Assembly (NCBI RefSeq): GCF_000499845.2
Contig: NC_023750.2
Span: 28,269,177 to 28,333,176, forward strand
Direction of reading: 5' to 3'
Source of the DNA: Phaseolus vulgaris
Taxonomy: Eukaryota; Streptophyta; Magnoliopsida; Fabales; Fabaceae
Length of the DNA stretch: 64,000 nt
This document shows positions 33,666 to 45,397 of the stretch, piece after piece. Position 1 is the first letter of the stretch. Every line of letters begins with the position of its first letter. The translations under genes and the position numbers were made by a program. A model generated the notes under the pieces. The model was not told the DNA's origin, did no database searches, and worked only from the letters and a program-made list of their open reading frames with translations.

Positions 33666-33850
33666 TGTACTGGACCAGAGCGCTCAGAGCTCGGTGGTCG
33701 GACCTCAGCACTTGCCATAGGCAGGTCAGCTCGGCTCTTGGGCCAAGTTGGTTGGCCATGTGATTAGGCCTCAGATGTGGATTACGAATTATGCGAGGTG
33801 AGCCTAAGCGATTGAGTGGACTAGATTAGTGAACTCGCCTTGTGTTTTTT
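33666..33850 (+). repeat. Tat-type LTR, 5' part
   Basis: TGTACTGGACCAGAGCGCTC aligns with TTTACTGGACATAGTGCTC at 4807. Further shared text includes AGGTCA(A/G)CTCGG and the GGCC-rich stretch after it. Similarity fades after about 33850, where unrelated AT-rich sequence begins. Confidence 0.55.
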
Positions 33851-34500
33851 AGGGACCCGCAAGGCTTGCCCATCGACAATAACTATAACTAAACATAAAA
33901 CTTACTTTGGAAAGAATAGACATATACAATTGAAACATAATTTAATGAAGCAGAACAAAAAATTATACGGTATCAGACGGGCCAATTTCTTTAGAATTCA
34001 CAAGTTATCAGAACAAGAAGGTATGGACGGATTACGAAATTGAGTTTCATTTATTTATTTATTATTAGAAAAAAAGCTAACGCCAGTGTCAAGTTTTTTT
34101 TATAGTAACTACATTTTCATTATGTAGATGAAATATTTATTAGATTATGAAAAGCAAAATAATTTAAATGTACAACCAAAAAATTACAAAACTGCATATT
34201 GTTATTAATTACTATAGAGTTATAGATTTATATTAAATAAATAAATTGTTACATATTTATAAATTATTATTAATTAATCATTTATAAAAATTAATAATAA
34301 TAAATTTTATTTCCCCATATATTTTAAGTTAAACGTGGTTGGAATAAAGTACATCTTAAGTAAATTGGTATTTTAGTTTTTCATCGTTTGAATGAATTTA
34401 AGATAAAATAAATAAAACATTTTGAATAAATTTGAAGATAAAATATATTTATTTAACCAACAACTCTGGTATATATTCACATATATTTATTCTAACAACG

Positions 34501-34549
<49 letters not shown>

Positions 34550-34723
34550 ACTAACAACTTTATATTAATATACGATCAAATTTATTATTTTCTCTATTTT
34601 AATTATTATCCACCAGGCTTACGAATGAAACTGGGCTAAGTCCATGACATTAATTAAAATTGTTTAATTGTAACATAATAAATATTTTTAAAATCTTCTT
34701 TTCATTTCAACTATTTCATTTCT
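33851..34723. other. AT-rich sequence upstream of the first SHAQKYF gene
   Basis: No gene supported. It contains an (AT)n microsatellite at about 34501-34548. Confidence 0.5.
34501..34548. repeat. (AT)n microsatellite
   Basis: About 22-23 uninterrupted AT dinucleotides 340 bp upstream of the ATG of the first SHAQKYF gene. Such loci are usually length-polymorphic. Confidence 0.95.
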
Positions 34724-34731
34724 TATAAATA
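34724..34731 (+). promoter_or_regulatory. TATA box, SHAQKYF gene A
   Basis: TATAAATA 109 bp before the ATG at 34840, within about 160 bp of upstream sequence conserved between the two paralogues. At the same place gene B has TATAGATA. Confidence 0.6.
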
Positions 34732-34839
34732 GAAGAAGAGTGTGATAAGAAAACACATTTCAAAGAAGAAGAGAGTATAACAGAGAACAAAAATCATATT
34801 GAGTTTAAGTGATTCTTGATTGAAAAAGAGAGAAGAATA

Positions 34840-36847
34840 ATGACTAACCAAAACAATGATTTCATTTCTACATTGGATTGTGAAATCAATAATGATAATA
34901 ATGTTTTTACTTCAATTGAGGATGAAATCGATAGGATTTTGGGAACAACCCATGAGTGGAAAAGAGACGATGACGTCATTTCTATGACTGATGATGGTAT
35001 CACTGAGATGTTTAGCTTGACTGATCATGAAATGATTTGTACTAGCAATGAGGTATTTTATATTTATAAATTCTTCTTTATATCTTTTTTGAATTTAAAT
35101 TATTCTTTATATCTTCTTGAATTTAAATTTTTTGTTATCTTTTTTGAATTTAAATTATTCTTTATATCTTCTTGAATTTAAATTTTTTGTTATCTTTTTT
35201 GAATTTAAATTCTTCTTTATATCTTCGTGAATTTAAAATCTTCTTTATGTCTTCTTGAATTTAAATTCTTCTTTATATCTTTTTGAATTTAAATTCTTCT
35301 TTATATCTTTTTTGAATTTAAGGTTTAAACATGGGGTTTTAACAATTTTTTCAATAGAATATTTTTTTCTATTGTTAATAATTTTCCAATTTTATTTAAT
35401 ACTTTGAACTCCTCTTATTTTAATTATTTATAAAAAAAATTTAATTAATCATAACAACTACTCACATACAATTATTATTAGGTCATATTTTTATCATAGT
35501 TTTTTATCATTTCTCGAGTTAAATGATTTAATAAAGTAATATAATATATTAATCGCATTTAAAAATATAACAAGTAAGAAAACTGAGATTTTCACTTTCT
35601 TCTCATAAACAATCTTGCAAAAAATTAAATTTAAAAAAAACACTTAAGAGTGAATGTTATTTTTTAAAACTTTAACAAAACAAGAAAAATTAAATATTTT
35701 GAATTTTAAATTGAATTATAATCATTTAGAACACACATTTTATTAAATAACAATTTAGTAACCTATTAATAATAAAATATTATATTTAAATAATAAAAAT
35801 AAAAGTAAAATACTTTTGAATTAAAATAATAATATACATCATTATTAGATAATGTGAAAGTTGGTAACATATATAAAATATATATTTTTTAAAAATCTTG
35901 AAGAGTTAAAACATTTTCATCATGCCAAATATTTTTAATTTCGAAAGTAAAATTTTGTAGTTTCTTAAATTATGATACTTAATTTAATATTTTTATGACT
36001 AAATTAATTACTTCTTCTATAAAGGTTTGTGTTGGAGCAAGTAGAGTCTCTATATCAAATGTTTCACCTTATCAATCTACACCATTTAAGGATAATGGGG
36101 AACCTGCTTCTGAGTTTCCTACACCTACCATTCAACCTATTTCCCCTGATGTGTCTTGTTACAATCAAGCACCTACTTCTTCCAAAGTTCTTGTCACCCA
36201 TGTTTCTGCCATATCACCAAACACTATTATATCCGAACATGTCCCGTCTGGTTGGGTTCAAATGCCTAACTATTCAAATCACTCAACACCTCCCGTATTG
36301 AAGTCACATCACAAGCAATATATGCACTGGACAGAAAATGAACATAGGTACATTTTCAATGAAATTCTTATATTTTATTTTCCTCATTTCTATGTTATAA
36401 TGGATATATAAATGACTAAAAATTCAAAAAGTTAGTTTCACGTTATTCAAATTTAATTAAAAAAGGATGTGTTTTATAGAAATATAATTGATTTTATTAA
36501 ATTTGATTAACTTATTACTAATTATGAAATCAACTTTTTAGTCTTATTTTTTGGATGTATACAATTAGACATAAATATTAACTTACAAAAACATTTTTGT
36601 AAGATTTAATTTCAATTAAAGTTTTTGATGAATTAATTTTGAGGTTTTTCATTACAGGTTGTTTCTTATTGGACTTCAAAATTGTAGTTGGGGAGATTGG
36701 AAAAACATTTCAAAATATTATATTCCATCAAAAACTCCAACTCAAATTGCAAGTCACGCTCAAAAATATAGGCATCATCAAAATGGTCTAAAGAAAAATA
36801 AGAAGAGAAAAAGTATCCATGACATATCCTTTGACGACACTAAGTGA
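34840..36847 (+). CDS. single-repeat MYB-like (SHAQKYF class) transcription factor A
   Basis: Three exons: 34840-35052, 36025-36347 and 36658-36847, joined 241 residues plus stop, with all junctions GT...AG and phases 0 and 2 consistent. Exon 1 encodes an acidic N-terminus (MTNQNNDFISTLDCEINND, DEIDRILGT). Exon 2 is Ser/Pro/Thr-rich and ends in HWTENEHR, the start of the MYB repeat. Exon 3 completes it with LFLIGLQNCSWGDWKNISKY, PTQIASHAQKY and a basic tail KKNKKRKS. SHAQKYF-class MYBs are nuclear DNA-binding regulators. The last residue of the signature is Arg here. The start at 34840 is the first ATG in frame. The reading frame ends at 36847 where GTGAGT also looks like a splice donor, so a fourth exon is possible. 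Gene B lies 418 bp downstream. Confidence 0.85.
35060..35330 (+). repeat. imperfect tandem repeat in intron 1 of gene A
   Basis: About nine variants of TTCTTTATATCTTC/TTTT followed by TTGAATTTAAA, spaced about 26-28 bp, partly as alternating 53-bp doublets. Absent from intron 1 of gene B, so it expanded after the duplication. Confidence 0.85.
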
Positions 36848-37153
36848 GTTAATTCTCTTTAATAAAGTAACTAATTAATTTAAGTTGTTGGTTCGTAGAA
36901 TATTTATGTTAGTTGATTAAGTATGTTAATAAGAGTGATTAATTTCAATGGATAAATAATTTATAAATTATTTTGTGAGGTTCTTTAACTTCTTTTTAGT
37001 ATAAGAGGTTATTTTTATCATTGAAGACTTTTAAACATAACAATATATAAAAGAAGATTTTTTTTGTATACACATTTTTCCCAATTTGATCCTTTATAAT
37101 GTTAAAATATAAAAAATATTATTTAAAATCTTCTTTTCACTCAAACAATTTCT

Positions 37154-37161
37154 TATAGATA
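37154..37161 (+). promoter_or_regulatory. altered TATA box, SHAQKYF gene B
   Basis: TATAGATA at the position where gene A has TATAAATA, 111 bp before the ATG. One base differs in the core, which could change promoter strength. Confidence 0.5.
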
Positions 37162-37264
37162 GAAGAAGTGTGTGATTGGAAAACACATTTCAAAGGAGAG
37201 TATAAGAGAGGGAAAAAATAATATTGAGTTTAAGTGATTATTGATTGAAAAAGAGAGAAGAATA

Positions 37265-38753
37265 ATGACTAACCAAAACAATGATGTCATTTATATAATT
37301 GATTGTGAAATCAATAATGATAATACTGATATCATTTCTTTTGATGATGAAATCGATAGGCTATTAGGGTTCACTAATGAGTGGAAAAAAGACGATAACG
37401 CCATTTTTATAACTGATGATGATTTCAATAAGATGTTTAGCTTCACTGATGACGAATTGATTTCTGCTAATAATGAGGTATTTTATATCTACAAATTCTT
37501 CTCAATATTTTTTAGAATTTAAGGTTTAAAATTAAGTTTTAACAATTTTTTCAATATGATATTTTTTTTCTATTCTTATTATCATTTTCTAATTTTATTT
37601 CAATATTTTGAACAACTTTTAATTTAATTATTCATATAATATTTTAATTAATGATAATGACTACTCACGAAAATTGTGAATTTCAATAGGATATATTAAA
37701 ATTATTCAAAAAATATTTATATATATATATATATATATATTTGACATCATTATTAGATATAATGAAAGTTATTAACATATTATATATTTTTCTTAAAATT
37801 CTTGGAGAGCTAAAACATTTTCATCATATCAAATGTTATTAATTTTGAAAGTAAATTTTTTGTAGTTTCTTAAGTTTGGATACTTTATAACTAGATTGAT
37901 GATTTTAATTACTTCAATTTTGAACATCTTCTTCTATAAAGGTTTGTGTTGGAGCAAGTACGGTCTCTATATCAAATGTTTCACCCCATGAATATACATC
38001 ATTTAAGGATAATGGGGAATCTGCTTATGAGTTTTCTACACTAACCACTCAACCTATTTCCCCTAATGTATTTTGTTACAATCACGCTCCTACTCCTTCC
38101 ATGGTTCATGCCATATCACCAAACCCTATTATATCCGAACATGTTCCGTCTGTTTGGGTTCAAATTCCTAACTATTCAAATCACTCAACACCTCCCGTAT
38201 CGAAGTCACATCACAAGCGTTATGAGCGTTGGACAGAAAATGAACATAGGTACATTTTCAATTAAATTCTAGTATTTTATTTTCCTTGTTTCTATGCTAC
38301 ATTGGGTATATAAATGACTAAAAATTCCAAGATTTTAATTAAAAATGTTTTTTTATATAAATATAATATATTTTATTAAATTTGATGAATTTACTATTAA
38401 TTATGAGATCAACTTTTTAGTCTTATTTTTTAGATGTATACAATTAGATATAAATATTAAGTTACAAACACATTTTTGTAAGATTGAATTTAAATTAAAG
38501 TTTTTGATGAATTAACTTTAAGGTTTTTCATTACAGGTTATTTCTTATTGGACTTCAAAAGTGTAGCCCAGGAGATTGGAAAAGCATTTCAAAATGTTAC
38601 ATTCCATCAAAAACTTCAACTCAAATTGCAAGTCACGCTCAAAAGTATATGCTTCATCAAAATGGCCTAAAGAAAAATAAGAAGAGAAAAAGTATCCACG
38701 ACATAACCCTAGATAACATTAACACGGGTGTTGTTCCTAGTTTCATTAATTAA
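37265..38753 (+). CDS. single-repeat MYB-like (SHAQKYF class) transcription factor B
   Basis: Tandem paralogue of gene A with the same three-exon structure: 37265-37477 (213 nt, same length as in A), 37942-38249 (15 nt shorter) and 38537-38753, joined 245 residues plus stop. Exon 1 reads MTNQNNDVIYIIDCEINNDN. The MYB repeat reads ERWTENEHR, LFLIGLQKCSPGDWKSISKC and STQIASHAQKY, and the tail KKNKKRKSIHDITLDN continues to GVVPSFIN. The Trp in the middle of the repeat present in A (CSWGDW) is Pro here, and PTQ is STQ, so DNA binding may differ. No stops or frameshifts are seen. Upstream about 150 bp is nearly the same as in A. Confidence 0.85.
37713..37742. repeat. (AT)n microsatellite in intron 1 of gene B
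   Basis: About 13 AT units between exon 1 and exon 2 of gene B. Confidence 0.85.
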
Positions 38754-41700
38754 GAACAATAGCTCTGTATTATGTAAGGATTACAACATATCAACTTACA
38801 CAACATGTATTATCAAAATTGTGGTTATTTGTGAATATATTTATTGAGTTTATGTATAGTTCGTCTTTTATATAATTGATTTAAATGGAACATACATTTT
38901 AGTTAATCTTTATTTTTTTCAACTTGCCTTCAACATGTTCTTATTGATGATATATACTTGCAAAATTAATTAATATAACATTTATGGTTAAAACTAATTT
39001 TAAATTCAATTAACTAAATACCTCAATTTCAAAATTCAACTTAACATCATTTAATTCTATAAATATTATTTTTCCTAAATAATTATTATATACAAATAAC
39101 ATCGTAAACCATTTAAAACATATTTTTCTGAGAGTTTATGTGACGTATTAACTTTTAAATCTAACAAACTTTTATATAACTTTGATATTATTTTAAAAAA
39201 TAAACTTTAAAATTAATTCCATGCCAAACAACTCACAATATTTTTTCTAAAGAAAGAATAACTTCATAACTTATATATCTAAAAAGAAAGTAGAAAAATA
39301 TTAAAAAATTAGAGAGATAAATTATTAATAAAATAAAGAATAAATTAGCATAACCTATTTATAATGTTTTATTTTTCTATCCATTTAAAAATATCTTTAA
39401 AAGAGATTCCATTCTTACAATTTTATTTTTCTTTTTAATAATTCTTAGTTTTTATTTAACTTGTGTTATTTTCTTTTGTAAAGTTTTATTTACATAAATA
39501 TTAACATTTATTACTGGGATTTAACTGCAGTAATAGCATAGATGCTATAAACTTTTTTTGTTATATTTAATCTAAGGGTTATCAAATAAAATTATTAGGG
39601 GCTCTCATATTTTATGTCTTTATATTTTTATATAAAAGAAGAACTGAAGAATTCTTATTGAGGACCTAATATAATTAAAATTAAAATATATAAGTTAAAT
39701 ATAATAATTCAAAGTAATATATTTTTCTCGTATGCGTGATTTAATATATAAATAATACTATTTAAACATTAAATATTTTTATTAATTATATTTTGTAATA
39801 CTAACACATTTTATTTATTAATAACGTTTTCATATTTTTTATGATTTTTATTAGTTAGGCCAGGTATTATCTACAACCATTAGTAAAGACCACTCCTATA
39901 ACTATATCTTACGCATTTTTTTAATTATTTTATCTTTGATATTTTTATTTTTTTACGTATCAAATTATTAATATTTTAACTAGAAATAAAACCGCATGTC
40001 GAGGTTTGAGTTAATAAAAAGAGAATAATTACTTATTTCTTTACTATTTTTGGATAAATGTATAAAAACAAAATAAAAATTGTAAAATTAACAAAAAAAA
40101 AGAAATAAAAAAACAAGTAATTATTCAATAAAAAAAAGTCTAAAAACATGGAAACTAAAATAATTTTTTTTTATTATTCCTAAACAATGTAGACACATAT
40201 ATGCCTCACGTATGTTCTACTAGTAATAATAACAAAAAAATACAATTAGTATAAATATAGAAATTAAAATCTTATTTTATAACACATAGTTTTAATTATT
40301 TCCTACCATTATAGAGATTTATAGATATACCGTATTTATTTTTAAGTTTAAAATTATATATACATGAGAAACTAATGATTAAAGTTAGAATTATATTTTT
40401 TTTATATAAATACTAGCGGGAACACAGAGAATGTCCATGCATCCGAATTTTAATTTTTATCAAGTGACACCATTAAACAATAAACAAAAAAATTCATCCT
40501 TAATTGTTCAATCAACATTAATCATGAAAAATAGTATATACAAAAGAATAAAATATAATGAAATATGCTTCTTTCTTTACCTTGGACCTGCAGAGAGACT
40601 TAGTCAAATCGTTCTTATATTTTATTATTATCGTCAACCACTTCCTCGCTCTCCATATCCTCCATCACCCCACCCCCTTATTCTCTCACAATCAAATCCC
40701 AAAACGAACCATTTTTTTTGTATTCATATATTAATAATGAGTAATATGTCATTACACGACTATTTTACTTTTATCATTATCATGTGTATATTTGTATCTA
40801 TTAAAATGAACGAAAAACTTATGTGTAATCGTATTATGAAACATCAATTTGTCTATATACATATGTTCTTTAAAAAAGAAAAAAAAATACTCATTTGAAA
40901 TGTCTTGATTTTACAACAATGAATATACACTGTCATTCAAAAGAAGTAAAATTGTTCTTAACAAATATCTTTATCAATTTATATTACTTAAGTAGAAAAC
41001 ATAATTTACCTTTGAATGATTCTTTATAATTTTGTATAAAACACGTCATCCATAATGTATTGAGTTTTTAAGAACTACAAATTTTATTTATTATTTTCAT
41101 ATAGCTTTATGCATGTAGATTAAATTATAAGAATCTATAAAACAAGGTTATAAATTTAGTTTTTAACATTATAAAGTTATGCTATTATATTTTTTATATT
41201 ATTTTATGTGTTCTTTAGTTATTATCATTATTTTTAATATTTTAACATTAATTTGTGAATAATTTTTAATATGAGAGAGGAGTTGAATAATTTAGATAAT
41301 TTGTGAGAGAGTCATCTCGAGTCTATCCTACCAAGTATTTGTTCAGCTTATCGGTCACTCGTTATCGGACTGTTATTGAACCACCCATAATATATAGTCT
41401 CACACACGAGTTGGTACTCTCTGCGTGAGAGAAGTGTCTTGGAGATCCCATTTTGAAATCAATTTTTTTATTCTTGAAAATATTAACTACACAATTAATA
41501 TAGAAGACGCAAATATTATACAATTACAAAATTTAGAGATGTAAAATGTAATTTAGTCTTAATAATAGTTACCTATGGAAATGTATAATATATAACTTTC
41601 TCTTTGCAGTTTATAATGATTTTAGTTTTCTTAAGAATTTATGAATAAAGTCTTATGATTTATTTTTTTTATTAATAGAGTGAAAAATATGTACATGTTA

Positions 41701-42064
41701 GTTGATCAATCAAAATAAGGTTCTTGGTTTCATTCAGTTAAAATATAAGGGAGATATATATTTATTTGAAAACTTAAAAGTGTGATTTTAAAAGGTGATT
41801 GTAGATGTGGTTGTAAATTCTCAAATAAAAATCAATTGTAAAAGGGTTTACATATACATTTCAATTATATGCACCATTCCAATTTGTTTGCTTTAGCCTT
41901 AAGTTGATTTTTATAATTTTAAAATTAATTGTTTATATTTGAACAAAAGTGGCAATAAAAATACCGCTAATAAATTACAAAGAACAAAGGATCGAAATTT
42001 ATTTTTAACTTAATTTCATCTTTTGTATCTTTCGTTTCCTATGTAGCACAAACACTAATACAAC
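38754..42064. other. AT-rich intergenic sequence
   Basis: No gene, RNA or clear transposon recognised over 3.3 kb. A dispersed-repeat word GTCTTGGAGATCCCA lies near 41440, preceded by TCATCTCGAGTCTATCCTAC. Confidence 0.5.
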
Positions 42065-42069
42065 ACAGC

Positions 42070-43261
42070 TGATGAGCATATATTTATTCATACTCACTAG
42101 CCTTATTCATAGATTATTGGACTATAGTTATAAATAAATCCATTGTTTTAATTAATATTCTTATAATTAGGTTTATTTGGACCTTAACTATTATTATTGT
42201 TAATTTTGTGTTTTTAGAGTAAATTATCCGGACGAAGCATCTACCTTTGTGAATGGGCCAAATATGCAAAAGTCCAAATTGCTTCTTCAACTAAAACAGG
42301 AAACAAATTCTGAGGAGAAAAAAGTGAAAATAAAATTTACAACATCTCAGAAACAGATTTGGAAGCAAATCTTCTGCAAAATACAAGAATTATGGAAAGA
42401 TGGAGACTTGGAAACGGTTTACAAAATCTAAACGGCAATATTTTCCCAACATCCTTGGAGCATAAAAGAGTCTATAAAAGGACACAAACATCAAGGAGAA
42501 AAGGGAGAGCTTCATAGGATTTTTTTAGTTTATTTTCTTCTTTATAATTATTTTGTTTTGCCTCCGCATGGAAGGCTAAACCTTGTTGGTTGATTCTTTT
42601 GTAATTTCCCATTGAGTTCTGAGATTTTGTTCAATAAAAGTTTCGATTTTTAATTCTCTATAGCAGTTGTTTTTATTGTCTAATCTCCTACAAAACTAGT
42701 TTTTGTGAGAGGTTGTACTTGAACGCATGATTGAGAGTCTTCCTTATCTTAAACTTTGGTTTCTTAGTTGCATTGTTCTAATTAATTTCTTGGTCGCATG
42801 ATTCAAGGGAGAGGAGGTAAGCATTCCCATGGAGTATACGCATGGAACAAAGTGGGTATTGATTAAATCAGTAGACGCATGTTTTACTGGTGAGTTTCAG
42901 TTGAATCAGATCGACGCATGTTCAATCTGCTTTAGCTCTGTTTGAGGATTGAGAAAGAATTAATCTTTAGAGAACCTATAAAGAATTCAATGGTGGAAGA
43001 ACTTGGGATCAACCGCTTTTTATTTTCTATTTCAATCTCTTTTATATTTTTTGCATAACTATCTTAACCCCTTTTTATTATTATTGTTATTACTAACTTT
43101 TCATTACTTGTAGATAGATTTTGAATTCGGTTAACTAAATCACTATTGGATTCGTTGGGAGACGACTTGGGGTCATCTGACCACAATTATACTATCATCT
43201 CTAGCGTTAGACAAGTCTACGCTAGAATCATATTAATTTGACAGCAAAACGACAGCTATCA
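42070..43261 (+). mobile_element. solo LTR, Athila-like, TSD ACAGC
   Basis: 1192 bp beginning TGATGAGCATATATTTATTC and ending GACAGCTATCA, flanked by perfect 5-bp repeats ACAGC at 42065-42069 and 43262-43266. The start, the ACGCATG words (42724, 42848, 42892, 42914) and GGGAGACGACTTGGGGTC near the end are features I associate with Athila-type LTRs. A polyadenylation-like TTCAATAAAAG lies near 42630. No internal sequence remains. Confidence 0.85.
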
Positions 43262-43266
43262 ACAGC

Positions 43267-44840
43267 CATGCAAATATGTATAATTTCTAAAATGAGTGAT
43301 ACGGATCTATTTATATATTATAAAATTATGAACTATATAAATTGTCAATAAAAAATTATATGCACAAGTATGTTTTAATTATTTTGTTTAATATAAAGAT
43401 GTTTCTCATGGTTGGTTCAAAAAGATTTGTTCCTTATTTTTATAATCATAATAAAAATTTATACAATAAATTCGAGTTTTTAAAAAATTAATGTATTTTC
43501 TTATTTTTAAAAGTAGGTTAAAATCGTGTTATAATTGTCAGAAATCCAATAATTTTTTAAAATTTGATATTTTACCGATACGTGTTTTATGAGTGTCATA
43601 CAAATGTCAATGTCCGATACATATGTCAAACACGAACACACACCATTTAAGAGGCATGTCAGAGCCTCATAACTCGTTTGTAAAAGAACGAAATCTAATA
43701 ATTGATTAAAAATAATTTAAATTTCAAACTATTTATTTGCAAAAGATTTAAAGATAAAGGATCAATCGAGGCAACAAAAATCATATCATTTATTTACAAA
43801 AAAAATATGAAATTTAAAATTATTTGAGATAAATAAAATTTTAAAGTGTTATTTCCTCGTGTTTTTGTTATAGAAGAAAACCTTTACGGTTTATGCTCAA
43901 TAATTTCAAGTGATCTATGTTTTATCTCTCAGTAAAGAGGTTTTCTTCTTGCACCTATCATTTTTTTCACCCTCATAAATTTCAGAAGTACATTCCAAAA
44001 TTAACAGGAGATGATTCAAATTTTACCGTAACAGAGGCTAGTTAAGTGGCTAACTGCCTCTTATCATGGTAACTAAAACAAAATCAAGTTTTTATAGTAT
44101 TAAATATTTAGTTTTACCATCTTTCCTTCTCAAAAATTCTAATCTCAACTCAAGTCTACTTTATTGTAAAATACATTTCTAGGCATCCGATAAGAATTTG
44201 TGGTTTTTTATAGTTAAAGTAATTTTACAAGTTAAATAACAAAATTAAAAAAATTATTGAAATGTTTGTGTCACCTTGACACAACTTAATCATATTTGAA
44301 CTAATACTAATACAATTTATGTTGAAATCTAATTATAATTACACTAAGTTGTACTTGACACATTTTTTTTAAAATCATGTTAACTTGACACTATGGACCT
44401 ATTTTGATGATTTTTTAAAATTTTATTCATTTCGATAATTAGTATATCGATAATTAATATATGAAATTACCTTATTTTAGTAAAAAAATCAGAATTTGTT
44501 TTATCATCAGATTATGAGATACTAAAATAATCAATAGTAGTGTGGGTGAATTAGACAATTGAAATTATTTCTTATTATGGGTTTAGATTGGAGAGGAGAT
44601 TTAAGTAAGTGAATTTGGAGTGATTTGAGATAAAAGTGAAGTTATTTGGATTGTGGTATATTAGAGTAGATTTGTGAAATATTTATTAAATTTTGTGATT
44701 GATGTGATGGTTGTGTGAAAAGTTATAATTTTTTTAAAGGTAGATTTACAAATTTATCCTTACTTTAAAAATATATGAATAATAAAAAATTATATATTTA
44801 TTTTTTATAATTAATAATAATATTATATAAATAACTATAT

Positions 44841-44873
<33 letters not shown>

Positions 44874-45392
44874 TATTCCTTATAATTATTTTAATTATTT
44901 ATTATAATTGTTATTTCACAAAATTATTATTTATTATATTCTATTATACAATTAATTATATTTATTTTTATTTTAATATAAATATTAATAAATTAATAAT
45001 ATGAAAATATAAACCTAAATATAGTATATATAATAAAATATATATAAATCTTCAAACCTATGCGAAAAAAAAAACCCAAAAATGTTTTACCTCTTTCTGT
45101 TTTTAATAATTTTTTATTTATTAAACTGTGTGCATTCTTTGCTCGCAAAACTTTATCTGGAAAACAAAAAGAGCATTAATTTCCCAGGTGATTCAGAGAC
45201 AGTGCTACACAACAAAACCTGGAGAATAACGTTTTAGATGGAGTTTTAAACTCTTATATACTTTTTTTACCTTATTTTGCTTCACTTAATAAAAAGTTGC
45301 TTTGTTACATGGATAATAGATACAAAGCTTTTGCTTCTATTCTTTATTTTTCTTCAGTTTCTCAATCTCTATTCTCGTTAAGTCCACGTGTA
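43267..45392. other. AT-rich intergenic sequence
   Basis: No gene seen. It holds a GTCATACAAATGTCAATGTCCG/CACGAACACAC repeat-like patch near 43590-43650 and a (TTA)n tract near 44838-44863. Confidence 0.5.
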
Positions 45393-45397
45393 TAAAC

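Noticed and set aside
40431..40898. 155-codon open frame starting MSMHPNFNFY
   Set aside because: AT-rich sequence, no homologous domain, no promoter or splice support; composition matches the spacer.
44820..44870. (TTA)n tract as a possible origin or matrix attachment site
   Set aside because: AT-rich microsatellite only; no other evidence for such a role.
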